A stretch of DNA of 64,000 nucleotides from Meloidogyne chitwoodi (taxonomy: Eukaryota; Nematoda; Chromadorea; Rhabditida; Meloidogynidae): the NCBI GenBank assembly GCA_015183035.1, contig JACZZP010000015.1, positions 2,046,001-2,110,000 on the forward strand, given 5' to 3'. Of this stretch, positions 34,372-44,739 are shown piece by piece (positions within the stretch are counted from its first letter, which is position 1; each line of letters starts with the position of its first letter). A model generated the notes under the pieces. The model did not search any database and had not been told where the DNA came from. It saw only the letters and a list, made by a program, of their open reading frames with translations. The position numbers and the translations under genes were made by a program.

Positions 34372-35310
34372 CTGTCCCTCTGTTCTCCTTATTTAATCGA
34401 CGACAAAGTTCCTGTAATTGAGTTAATTGATGATCCTTAAATACCAATAATTTATCAGTCTCCACTTTTTGAACAGTTAATGATTTTGCTAATCTTAAAA
34501 AATTTTTTTATTAAATATTTTTTAAAAGTAACAAAAACTTGTTCGCATCTTCTGCCTGTTCTTCCCATTTTTTAGCATCCGCTTGAACTTTGATTAGGGT
34601 GCCATTCATTTTAGACATTTGTCCCTTTACGTTGTCAAAAGATCTGAAGATATAAAAAATCTACTCAATATTTAATTTAAAAAAAATTTTTTATACCCAT
34701 TAGTATTTGCCAATGATTCCGTAAGTGCAGCATATTCTTGCGAATATTCTTCCAACAACTTACGAGTCTCGTCGTTTAAAGACTGAAAAAGTAAATTTTT
34801 TTTTAATCTTTTTATTTTTATTTAAAGAAACCCCTCAAAAAATTAAGCAAAAAATAAAAAATTAATTAATTTAAAAACCTGCTTCTTCAATGAACATTTT
34901 CCTAAAAACTTCACCAACTCTTTTCTGTATTTTTTCAATTTGTTCGCGCATTAATCCCAATTCTTTATCTTTGGCACATGCTACTTTTGCTAAATCTGCA
35001 TTGCGTTCGTCATAATTGAAAAAATTAAAAAAATTATTTAAAAAATTAAAAAACAAATAAACCAATCAAGAAGAACCTGATTTGATTCATTTCTTTCTCC
35101 TCACGTTGAGCTTTGTTCAATTCTCGACATAACTGCTCCAATTTTGACTTTGACAAATCTGTTTTACTAAGAATCTTTTGCAAGGAATCATTTTTCTAAA
35201 AAATGAATTTTAAAATTTAAAAAAGAAATAAACCAAATTCAATTTGCCATTTTCTCGTTTAATTTGTTCCAATTCCTTTTTCTGATCACCACTAGAAACA
35301 TTCAATTCAG
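34372..35310 (-). pseudogene. Taxilin coiled-coil fragment, 5' truncated
   Basis: Six minus-strand exons in order encode the central coiled coil of taxilin, a syntaxin-binding protein of vesicle traffic: 35310.. (LNVSSGDQKKELEQIK), about 35210..35088 (KLEQLCRELNKAQREEKEMN), about 35015..34880 (LGLMREQIEKIQKRVGEVF), about 34785..34697 (LLEEYSQEYAALTESLAN), about 34645..34550 (GQMSKMNGTLIKVQADAKKW) and about 34490..34372 (LTQLQELCRRLNKEN). Splice sites look good. The gene starts abruptly: the sequence beyond 35330 is repeat-like, so the N-terminal part is absent. Downstream, the frame runs into an unidentified exon and AspRS debris. It could be a broken gene or captured fragments. Confidence 0.7.
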
Positions 35311-35329
35311 CTAAACGACAAATAGAAAC

Positions 35330-35919
35330 TCAATTTGGTCTTCAAGTTTAAGCCCAGTTATAGCTTCACAAATTTTACGTCATTTAAGAGTTAGACACTA
35401 AAAACTAAAGTTAAGAGTATTTTTCCCCGTAAATTAGAGTAAAAAACAATTTGAGTCCGAATCATTTTTGAACTATAACTGCCCTAGACTCAAATGTACC
35501 ATTAACTTGTCATATAAATTCTTGAGTCTCATTTAATGCTGTATAAAATGGCATATTTGACACTCAACATTTTGGCACTGAACTGTCCCGTCAACCCATT
35601 TCAGTGCCACATTTGAGTGTCTCACAACTTTTAGTGATAAAAGAACCTTCATCTTAAGACTATACATCTATATACTGAATCTGGGCTAAAAAACTTAATT
35701 AAACATCAAGTTATAGCTCGGCGAATATATGGGTCGTCTGCGAATTCGCGCCTACTGGGTTCCCCGTTGATCTTTTTTCAAAAATTTTTTTATTTGAAAT
35801 CAGCTTATTTGTGCGGAAGTGCCTCCCAGCGGAAGATTTCCGCTATCTGCCCCCGTTCCCAGATAGATCCTGAGCGGGGGCTGTTTTGGCGGGATGGAAA
35901 CCGAGTTCGGAAAAATGAA
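35330..35919. other. Non-coding, repeat-like DNA
   Basis: Contains CTCAACATTTTGGCACTGAAC and CATTTCAGTGCCACATTTGAG-type words (35550-35615) related to the 120-bp repeat at 36891-37220. It also holds a block at 35820-35890 (CGGAAGATTTCCGCTATCTG and GAGCGGGGGCTGTTTTGGCG) whose partner is at 37395-37470. No gene seen. Confidence 0.5.
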
Positions 35920-36780
35920 TAAGTTTCACATGATATGTTTTTCTGACCGTCAATGGACGCTCTACAAAAAAGGCCATTGAAATCGGGTTTTTGATTCGTT
36001 TAATGCACTCCACCCTATGAAACCCCCTCCCACTCCAAAAGTTCGACACCCCGCAACTTGGTCAAAGTTCACCCAAAAATTTTTCTAAAAATATTTTCAA
36101 ACTTGGCTCATCAAGGGCTTTCGAATGGTATATCATTTGGTTCGCTTTCATTATTTTTGGGGTATGACATTTTGGCTCTCAAAATTTTGGATGAGATTTT
36201 ATGCCAAAAAATTCAAAATATCATATCTTTTTGAAAAGTTAGTATTTTTGTAAGTTTTAAAATGCTATTAGGTTTTAAAAAATATACTTCATTTTATAAA
36301 AATACTTTCAGTCAAATCCCATGGCAAAAATCGCAAAAAATTTTTAAAATTCGAAAATTTTCGAATTTTCAGAAATTCGACCCTAACTACCCCTAATCCT
36401 AACATTTATAAATTTGTTCTCCACTTTAAAAATATATAAATTTAAGCTACATCTTTCAATTTTTGATTTATTACAAACCGGCCAAAACTCGCAAAGTTAA
36501 GGTCGATTGAATTTTTCGGAAAATATTCCAATAGGGGTACCCCTTTGGAAAATTTTGAAAATTTTTTTTTCGTAAAAATGACTTTTATGGTGTATAAACA
36601 GATCCTAAACATGAATCCGAGGTCAGAAAAAACTTAAAAAATTTTCTCTAAAAGTTACGGTTTAAAATCTTCAGAGTCCGAATCACTTTTCGGACTTAAT
36701 TCTCAGAGACTCAAGTGGACCTCAAACATATGATATGTTTTTTAGATCGTCAAAGGATGTTCTACAACATAGGTCAAGTG
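35920..36780. repeat. Dispersed diverged copy of the ~797-bp repeat
   Basis: In the same order as the tandem copies at 22106-23790 it carries GATATGTTTTTCTGACCG, CCCCGCAACTTGGTCAAAG, ATATCATTTGGTTCGCTTTC, ATAGGGGTACCCCTTTGGAA and, at about 36600, the start of a next unit (CCTAAACATGAATCCGAGG). The Helitron and the chimeric gene lie between the two sets. Confidence 0.75.
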
Positions 36781-36890
36781 GCTCGCAGACTTTTTGTAGC
36801 CAACGCTTGTGGCTACAAATTCTCAACTTAGCCAAAACTATCGGCCTCATATTTACATTCAAAAAAGCAATTTAAATTTTCAAACGGCCA

Positions 36891-37230
36891 GTTCAGTGCC
36901 ACACTCAAGCCTGGCACCAAAATGACCCATCCCATTTAATTCCCCATAGCCGATTACCCATTATTACTCAAATAATACCAACTTATTTTTTGTTTATTAT
37001 TCGATGCCCATTTCAGTGCCGCAATTAATTTCTGCACCAGAATTACCTTGCCCATTGAACTCCCCACAACTGATTACCCATTATCCCACCAAAAAATCCT
37101 ACATATTTTGAAAGTATATCATATTCGGCCATTTCAGTGCCACACTCAAACTCGGCACCGAAATAACCCATCCCAAAAAATTCCCCGTAAATGTTTACCC
37201 ATTATCCCTCCCAAGCATTTTCCACTATAT
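36891..37230. repeat. ~120-bp minisatellite, three units
   Basis: Units start TTCAGTGCCACACTC or a variant at about 36892, 37012 and 37132 (period 120). Each contains GGCACC-type words, CCCATCCCA, TTCCCC and GATTACCCATTAT. Short frames through it are not conserved. Confidence 0.7.
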
Positions 37231-37814
37231 CCCTCCGTTCTCTTAATAGCATTTGCAAGTGTTGGTCACTAAGGGAAACTTTGGACAAAATGCCAGCATT
37301 TAAAAAGGGTTGATTCAGCACATCGCCCCTTAGAGTTGAGATTTTTCAGAATTTTTTTTTTTAATCATTATCTACTAATCGTAGGCCATCCCCCTCCAAG
37401 CAGAAGCTTTCCGCTATCTCCTCCCGTTCACGAGATAGATGCGATGCGGGGGCTGTTTCGGCGGGAAGAAACCCCCGCGTCAAAAAGGTCATATTTTTCC
37501 TAGATGCCCCATCACAAGTACCCAGCAACATGTTCAACTACCAGAACTCTCCTACTATCCATAAAGGCTGTAGACTTTTTGTAAACGAAACGCCTTGTTT
37601 TTCTATATATATAATTTTTTATTGACCTCCAAAAAGTGCTTTGCCCTTTTTCCCTCTTAATAACCCTTTTATCCTTTTAAATATTTTTTATAATCTTCCT
37701 TACATTATTATTTAATTTCTCACATTATTATTTAATATTTTTAAAGGATTGTCCACTTTAAATATTTTTTATTTAATTTAATTTATTTTTTTTCTTCCCT
37801 TTGTTTAGTAGACC

Positions 37815-38130
37815 CTTACCTCACTTGAATTTAAAATTCATAACTTTTGAATAAATAAAGCTTTTTGGATGTTTTTGGTATCATTCGATAGAGAATTGAT
37901 TAAACTATAAAATTTCAGAAAATCAGAATTTTTAATCAAAAAACAAAAAAGTTATGGTCGAAAAATCGACAAAAATTGACCTTTTTTTCAAAAAATGCTG
38001 GTTTTTTGACCTTAACTTTTTTTATATAATTTAATTTTAACTTTTATTTTATAGAAAAATTAATTCTTTATCGAATGATACCAAAAACATCTAAAAAAGT
38101 TTATTCAATAAATAATTATAATTATTTAAA
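37815..38130. repeat. Foldback/MITE-like element, copy C
   Basis: Arms include GGTATCATTCGATAGAGAAT (from 37878) and its mirror ATTCTTTATCGAATGATACC (38063-38082). Inside is GTTATGGTCGAAAAATCG opposed by GGTTTTTTGACCTTAAC. This is one of the best-preserved copies and lies in the spacer left of the Skeletor-like gene. Confidence 0.75.
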
Positions 38131-39408
38131 TGAGGCATATCCAGTCATATTCCTTACCTAATTAAAAATGTCTTATAAACTCAGTGAGCATAAAAACAAT
38201 AAAAAATAAATTATTTTCTTAAAAATAATTTTTAAGAATACTCTAGGAAATAAAAAAAATTTAGAAAATATATATCAGTGAATATGGACTTTCTCCAATT
38301 TTTATAATTTTTACTCCTTCAAAAAAGGTCAATAATGTAAATAAAACAATAGAAGAAAATAAGTGCCAATTATATATCAATTTATTTTTTTCATTATTTT
38401 TATGGAAATTATTTAATAATTAAAAAAAAAAATTATTTTTATTTAATTTTTTAAAAATTTAAATTTAATTAATTTCATAAAATATTTATTTTTTAATTAA
38501 AAAAATTTTTTTAATTAAATTAATTTTATAACGTAAACGGATGTATAAATAAATTAATTAAATTGATAAATTACTTTTTATTAAAAAAAAATTATTTTCT
38601 TAATTATTTATAAATTTTTCTTCTTTATATTCGTCCTTCAAAAATATTAAAAAATTTTTTTTTAATTTACCTTTTTGCAAATTTATAAATTTATTTATTT
38701 ATTTATGTTCGTATTTACCAGTCTTTTAAATAAATAAATAAAATAATATTTATTTATTTTTTTAAGACTAAAAACTTTTTTTTATTCGCCAACCGCAACC
38801 TTGGGAGAAGTTTAATAACCTTGAGAATATTTGTTTATTATAATTTTGCTTAAAAAATTAATTTTAAATTTTTTAATTAATTTATTTTTTATTTTAAACA
38901 ATAAATAATTATTTTCTTTATTTAATTAAAAAAGAAGCTTTTTTAAAACATCGGTTTTACCAGTTGATTTAAAAAAGCTACTAGTTGGACTAAATTTTAA
39001 TTAATTTTATTTTTAGCAAAAACATAAATAAAATATTCAAAAAAATATAAAAATAAATTTTTTATATTTTTAAAATTTAATTTCACATTTTTTGGTCAAT
39101 TTATTTAAACGTTCTCTTCCCCCAAACAAACATTTCCCCCCCAAACAAATAAAAATACAAAAATTGCTTTTTACCTAACAAAACTTTTTCTTTTCTCTTC
39201 CCCATAATTTCCTACGCTCATTCTTTTAAAATATAAATAAATTTATTTTATTTATTTTTTTTTAATTTTAGTTGCGCATTTTAATTTTTAGGGCGTAAAG
39301 AAAATAAAACTGCTAATTTTAAAAATTAAAAAAATTAGAAAAAAATTCAAAAATAATTTTATTTAAATTTTTTATATTTTTTAGAATATTAAAATTTAAT
39401 TAAAAATT
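38131..39408. other. AT-rich spacer upstream of the DM13 gene
   Basis: No gene is visible. A stem-loop of the AGCTTTTTTAAA family lies at 38935-38997 (GAAGCTTTTTTAAA and TTTAAAAAAGCTACTAGTTG). Confidence 0.45.
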
Positions 39409-42400
39409 ATGCAAAATATTTATTCTTCAAAAATATTTTTTCGACAACAACTTTTTTATTTTTTTATAATATTTATTGCAACAAATAAAGGTAAAATTAA
39501 TTTAAAAAAAAAAATAATTTTTTTTTTAAATTTAAAAAAAATTAATTTATTTTTTAATTAAAAATGATGACCCAATTTTTACCTTTTTTTTTAATTTTTC
39601 TTTTTCCTCTTATTTGGTCCATCTCGTAATTATTTCTGCTTGTTAAACATTAAAATCCTTTTAGTTAATTTTGTCAAAGAAAAAAAAAATTTTTTTATAT
39701 TTTTTTAATACTTAAAAAATAAAAATAAAATAAATTTAAAAAAATATTTAAAAATATCCCCAAAAAAATAAAAAAATAAAAGAAGCTTTTTTAAACGCAT
39801 AATTTTAATCAATTGTTTAAAAAAGCTGCTAGTTGGACTAAATTTTAATTAATTTTTTAATTTTTTCTTTTCAAGTTTATTCTCAACAAAATAAACAACA
39901 AAATGGACAATATTCAATAAATAAATATTCATCAGATTTTGGTGTTTATATTGGGCCAATAATTAATTTATTAATTAATTCTGACAACAACCATAATTTT
40001 ATGGGACATGTTTTTGCTATTAATGAATCTGCTTTTCAATTAGTTAATTTTACTTTTGATGGAAATAATCCAGGTTAATTTTTTTAATTTATTCTTAATG
40101 GTCGATTAATTCAATTTTTGAAAATATTTTTAATGTCAAAATGTTAAATTTTCAAAATGTCAATTTTTCAAAATGTCAAATTTTGAAAATTTCTAATTTT
40201 ATGAATTTCTAAATTATTATTAAAAATTTCCCTTGCAACATTTTTTGTCTATTTTTACTTTTTTTCCATCTTTTCAAAACCCTCAGTTGTATTAACCCTT
40301 TTTATTATTGTTCTGCGCATGCCCCATTTTATTAAAATTATTTTCTTTTGTTATTGTTTTCTTAAAAAAAATGTTTTGAGGAGAATATTGGAGTTAATTA
40401 TTTCTCTCTTTTACGATTATATTTTGTTTATTTAATTATGTGAAAATAAAAGAAAAAATTAGAAAATTATTAAAAGTTTTGGGTCAATCCTGAAGTATAT
40501 GTCTGAGTTTAAAATTAATAACTCAATAAATAATAAATATTTTAAGGAGATTCTGGTGTCATTCGATAGAGAATTAATTAAGCTATAAAATATATGAAAA
40601 TCAGAATTTTAGTTTAAAAATCAGAAAAGTTGTAGTTGAAAAAGTAACTTTTTTCCTCTAAAATGATAGTTTTTCGACCATAACTTTTTCGTTAATTGAT
40701 CAAAAATTCTGTATTTCTGAAATTTTGTAGCTTAATTAATTCTCTAACGAAAAATACCAAAATCTCCTTAAAATATTTATTATTTGTTGAGTTATTAATT
40801 TTAAAGGATTGCTCACTTTTTCGAGGATAAGTAGAAGATTTAATATAAAAAGGTCCCTTTAAAAAATTAAAATAGTTAAAACCAATTTTGGGAGGATTTT
40901 TCTAAATGAGGCCATTTTTTACCAATTAATGGACATTTGTCAATGACCATTAAATTTTTTTATTTTCTTTTTAAAAAATGCCGTCAAAAAGAAGAGAAGA
41001 AAAAATGTGCAAATCCATTAATTTTCTTTTTTATTTAATTTTTTTTATTTTTAAATTTAAGACAAGTGTATAATTCTGTTTAATAGGAAATAAAAATAAG
41101 AAAATATTTAATAAAAAATTAAATTTAAAAATTGGGATAAAATGGCGTTTTTTAAAAGAAAATTAATTTAAAAAATATTTTTGAAAAAATAAAAATTAAT
41201 TAAATTTAAATTTATTTAAATTTATTAAATTTTTTAGACACTTTCTTTTGGTTAGACCGCAGTCAATTACCAACACGCGATGGAATCAGGCTGTCTACTT
41301 TTGAATATGGGTGAATAACAATAATTAATAAAATACATATTAAATAATAAACTTTTCCGGAAAAGTTTATTATTTATTTCTCACACAAAAAATTAATTAA
41401 TTAAAAAATATATTACTGTATCTTTTTATTATTTTTCTTTTTGATATTTAAGCGTGTCTTTTTATTAGTGAGTTTCCTTATATTAAAATAAATAAATTAT
41501 TTTATTTTTTAAATAAATATTTTTGATTTTTTAAATAATTATTTTTGATTTTTAAATAAATTATTTTTAATTTTTAAAAGTCTTTCACCTCTTGGGATTT
41601 TAACTTCAAATTCTCCAATTATATTAATTTTACCAGAACATGAATTAATAGAAGATGAAAAACAAGAAGAATTAATTGAACGTAAAGAACAATTAAAAAT
41701 TAATCAATTTAAAAGTTTAAGTTTATTTTCTTTAAATGATGATATTCCTATTGGAATTGTGGTAATTTATTTATTTTTAATTAGCTTTAAAATTAATAAC
41801 ATTTTTTTAAATGAGAGTTAAAACTTAATTTTTATAAAAATTATAGAGAAGATATTTTTCTATAAAACTGCAAAAAATTATATTTTTATTCTTAATATAA
41901 AAAATGTTATGAATTAAAAAAAAAATTTTAGTCAGAACTATCATTATTTAAGTTAATTTTTAATTTTTTTCCGGAAAAATTTATATATTTTTGTATTTTC
42001 TCCTAGTTTAGTTAATTTTTCCGGAAGAGTTTATATTTTTGTATTTTCCTCTAGTTGAGTTTGTTTTTCCGGAAAATTTATATTTTTGTATTTTCCCCCA
42101 TTTTTACAGAGAATACCAGACAATTTAATTGTACCAAAAACTCAATTAATACAAGAAGAATTACGTGGAACTCGTTATGATGTTAAATCTGGGCCTATTC
42201 AAATATTAGATACTAAAACAATTAAAATATTTGGATTTATTTTTCAAGGAGATAAAGCACCAGGTTATATAATGTTTCAATTTTATTAATTTTTTTAGAC
42301 GGTTATTTCTATGTTGGTCGTGGTTTGAACGTAACAAAAGAAGCAGGCGTTAAGGCTTCAATTCGTGGCCGTGACACTTCTGATTTGTAAAATAAATACA

Positions 42401-44259
42401 AACCTATTTTACAAACTTAAGTTTATTAATTTATAGAATAACACCTATAACTGAAAGATATACTGGTGGAAAAGATATTTATGTTGAATTACCTAATGGC
42501 TATGATATTCAACATATTGACTGGATATCTGTAATTTTAATTTATTTTTAAAAATATTAAATTTTTTTTAGGTATATTGCTTACGTTTTGAAGTAGATTA
42601 TGGACATGTATTTATTCGTAATATTTCTCCAATGATACCTCCACATGTTGAATTAATTAAAAGGGTAAGATTTACTTTAAAATTAGTTGCTTAATTTTTA
42701 CATTTTTGCTTCATTTTATCTATTTTGCTTCATTTTTTTATTTTTGCTTCATTTTTTTATTTTGCTTCAGTTTCTCATTTTTGCTAATTTATGCTTCATT
42801 TTCTCATCTTTCCTAAATTTTCATCTTTGCTACATTTTTTCCTTTTTGCTATATTGTTGCTTCAGATTATTTTGCTTCATTTTTCATTTCATTTTGTTTC
42901 AATTTTTAATTTTTCCATTCTAATAAAGGCTAACGAATCTTTCAAAGAGGAACCTTGGCATATTAGTAACTTATTAGGAACAGATTCACAACTTAATTTT
43001 ACATTCCAACTTGGTCCTCCAGGCGGCATAAGAGGGCATAAAGTATTTTTATATTTTTTAAAAAAATATTTTTTTAATTTTTTTCTAAAGTCAATGAGAC
43101 ATGTTTCTAAACCTCCACCCTATGTTTGGTATGTAAATGGTTATTTGGCAGATATTTATTTAAAAAGAGGAATTACATATACATTTATGTATGTTAATTA
43201 TTATTTTATTTTAAAAAATATTTTTATAGAGTAGAAGGAGGTCAAAATTCTTCAATTCCAGAGCTTTACAATCCTTTATATTTAACTGATAGTATTTATG
43301 GTGCTTTTACAAAATTAAGCAATTCTGAAAAGAAAGTAAAATTTTAAATTTAATTTATTTTTCTACTATTTTTATTTTTTTAAGAATGCAATAAAATATA
43401 CACAAGAAGAATCTGGTCGCCTCTGTCGTTGGTTGGAAGATGAACAACCAAGAGAAGGAGATTTTTCTGCTGATAAATATTCTTCATTTGTTGATTTTAG
43501 AGAAACTTTAAGGTAAAAAAGAAATTTTTTAATTAATATTTTTAAATTCTAAAATTTTTTCCCCGGGGAATTTTTTTCTTCCCCGGGGAATTTTTGCTCC
43601 CGATGGATGTTTTCTCCGGCAATTTTTTTTCATCCAGGGGAATTTTTTCCTCACTGGGGAATTCCTCGTGGGGATTTTTTCCTTTAATCTTATTTTTTTA
43701 TTATTTTTTAAAGGTTAGAGTGTGATGAATCAGATAAGCCTGGAATATTAACATTTACGCCTGGAAAAGATACACCTAATATTTTATATTATGCGGTATT
43801 TTTTAAAGTTTATTTTTACTAAATAAACTTGTTTTTAAAGAGTTATTCTAATTATCAAATGGGAGGGCGAATTCAAGTTGTAAATGAATTCCCTGCTGAT
43901 CTCAAGGATATTGTTGTTGAAGTAAAAATATTATTATTTTTTAATTTAATTTAAATATTTTTTAATTTATATATAATTTTTTGGTTTTATAATTCTCCAA
44001 TAAACGCCCCAATTTTTCTTTTTTTTAGATAATTTTAGTATTTTAAAATTTGGACATTTTGAAAATTTGACATTTTTAAAATTTGACATTTTTCAATTTG
44101 ATCGTTTTAATAATTAATTTTTAAAAAATTTAGCCATACCGTTATGACGCAAAACGTCACCAAGAAAGAATGGTATTGGCAAGGGAAAGTAATGGAAAAA
44201 TGAGGAATATTGTTGAACTATTTACTTTTTGCATTTTATTTTTAATTACTTTATTGTAA
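39409..44259 (+). CDS. Skeletor-like secreted protein with two DM13 domains, 15 exons
   Basis: Exons: 39409-39490, 39876-40073, 41238-41310, 41581-41761, 42110-42263, 42299-42386, 42437-42530, 42572-42664, 42929-43042, 43091-43188, 43230-43335, 43385-43512, 43714-43795, 43841-43921 and 44134-44259. All junctions keep phase (1,698 nt, 565 aa). A hydrophobic N-terminus (QLFYFFIIFIATNKVYS) looks like a signal peptide. A first DM13 domain spans about residues 40-130 (GHVFAINESAFQLVNFTFDG, DTFFWLDRS). A second spans about 180-305 (FIFQGDKAPDGYFYVGRG, DIYVELPNG, HIDWISVYCLRFEVDYGHV). Next comes the Skeletor C-terminal region (PPPYVWYVNGY, TYTF, VEGGQNSSIPELYNPLY) and a hydrophobic end (FTFCILFLITLL), perhaps a GPI or membrane anchor. 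Family members are extracellular or matrix-associated; DM13 is thought to bind a redox or metal partner. No DOMON domain is evident. Confidence 0.85.
39781..39836. repeat. Stem-loop repeat in intron 1 of the DM13 gene
   Basis: GAAGCTTTTTTAAACGC and GTTTAAAAAAGCTGCTAGTT form inverted arms. The word GCTGCTAGTTGGACTAAATT that follows is shared almost exactly with the copy ending at 38997. Confidence 0.65.
40500..40830. repeat. Foldback/MITE-like element, copy D, in intron 2 of the DM13 gene
   Basis: GGTGTCATTCGATAGAGAAT (from about 40555) opposes a degraded mirror (TAATTCTCTAACGAAAAATA, about 40738-40757). The outer arms AATAACTCAATAAATAATAA and its complement (40788-40807) are nearly perfect. 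Inner GACCATAACTTTTTCG faces AAAAGTTGTAGTTG. Confidence 0.75.
41975..42090. repeat. TTTTCCGGAAAATTTATATTTTTG tandem-like repeats in an intron
   Basis: Three units of about 42 bp, each with TTTTTCCGGAA, TTTATATTTTTGTATTTTC and CTAGTT, lie just upstream of exon 5 of the DM13 gene. The CCGGAA palindrome recurs widely in this window. Confidence 0.6.
43558..43675. repeat. CCCCGGGGAATTTTTT simple repeat in an intron
   Basis: Five to six degenerate units with GGGGAATTTTTTTCTTC. A near-identical array lies in a MADD intron at 53115-53215. Confidence 0.65.
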
Positions 44260-44739
44260 AAATATTTATTTATTTTTTAAATTAATTTTATTTATTTAAA
44301 AATGTACAAATAAATTTGAGATTCGAATTTTTTTCAATTTTAAAAAATTTTAAATTTTTTTTTAATAAAAATAAGTGCTTTAAAAAATTAATAAATTTAT
44401 TTAAATATTAAAAATAAACTTTTTTTTGAGTTGATACTTTTTGCTCTGCATGCAATGCATTCACCGCACACATTTTTTATTCTCAATGTTTGAAAATGGA
44501 AAAGAAATTTTTTCTGTTTATTTTATGTTATTCTGATTGCTCTAGGATAATTGACCAACCTTATTTATAAGAGTAAAGTTAACTTTTCTCCTCTTTATTA
44601 AGGTTGGTGACCTCTCTACAATTTTTTATTCATTCATCAATGGCATTCACATTTTCTTAAATAATAAAAAATAAATTGATTAGACATTTTATTTTTTTAT
44701 AAAGTTAAGAAATTATAAAATTAATTTTTAATTTAAATA
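44260..44739. other. Spacer between the DM13 gene and the nuclear receptor
   Basis: Holds an inverted repeat, GACCAACCTTATTTATAAGAG (44551-44571) against CTCTTTATTAAGGTTGGTGA (44590-44609), which could be a transcription terminator-like hairpin or an element remnant. Both flanking genes read rightward. No promoter motif is obvious. Confidence 0.5.

Noticed and set aside
36880..37230. CRISPR-like array
   Set aside because: The 120-bp units are whole tandem copies without short constant repeats and variable spacers, and the genome is eukaryotic.
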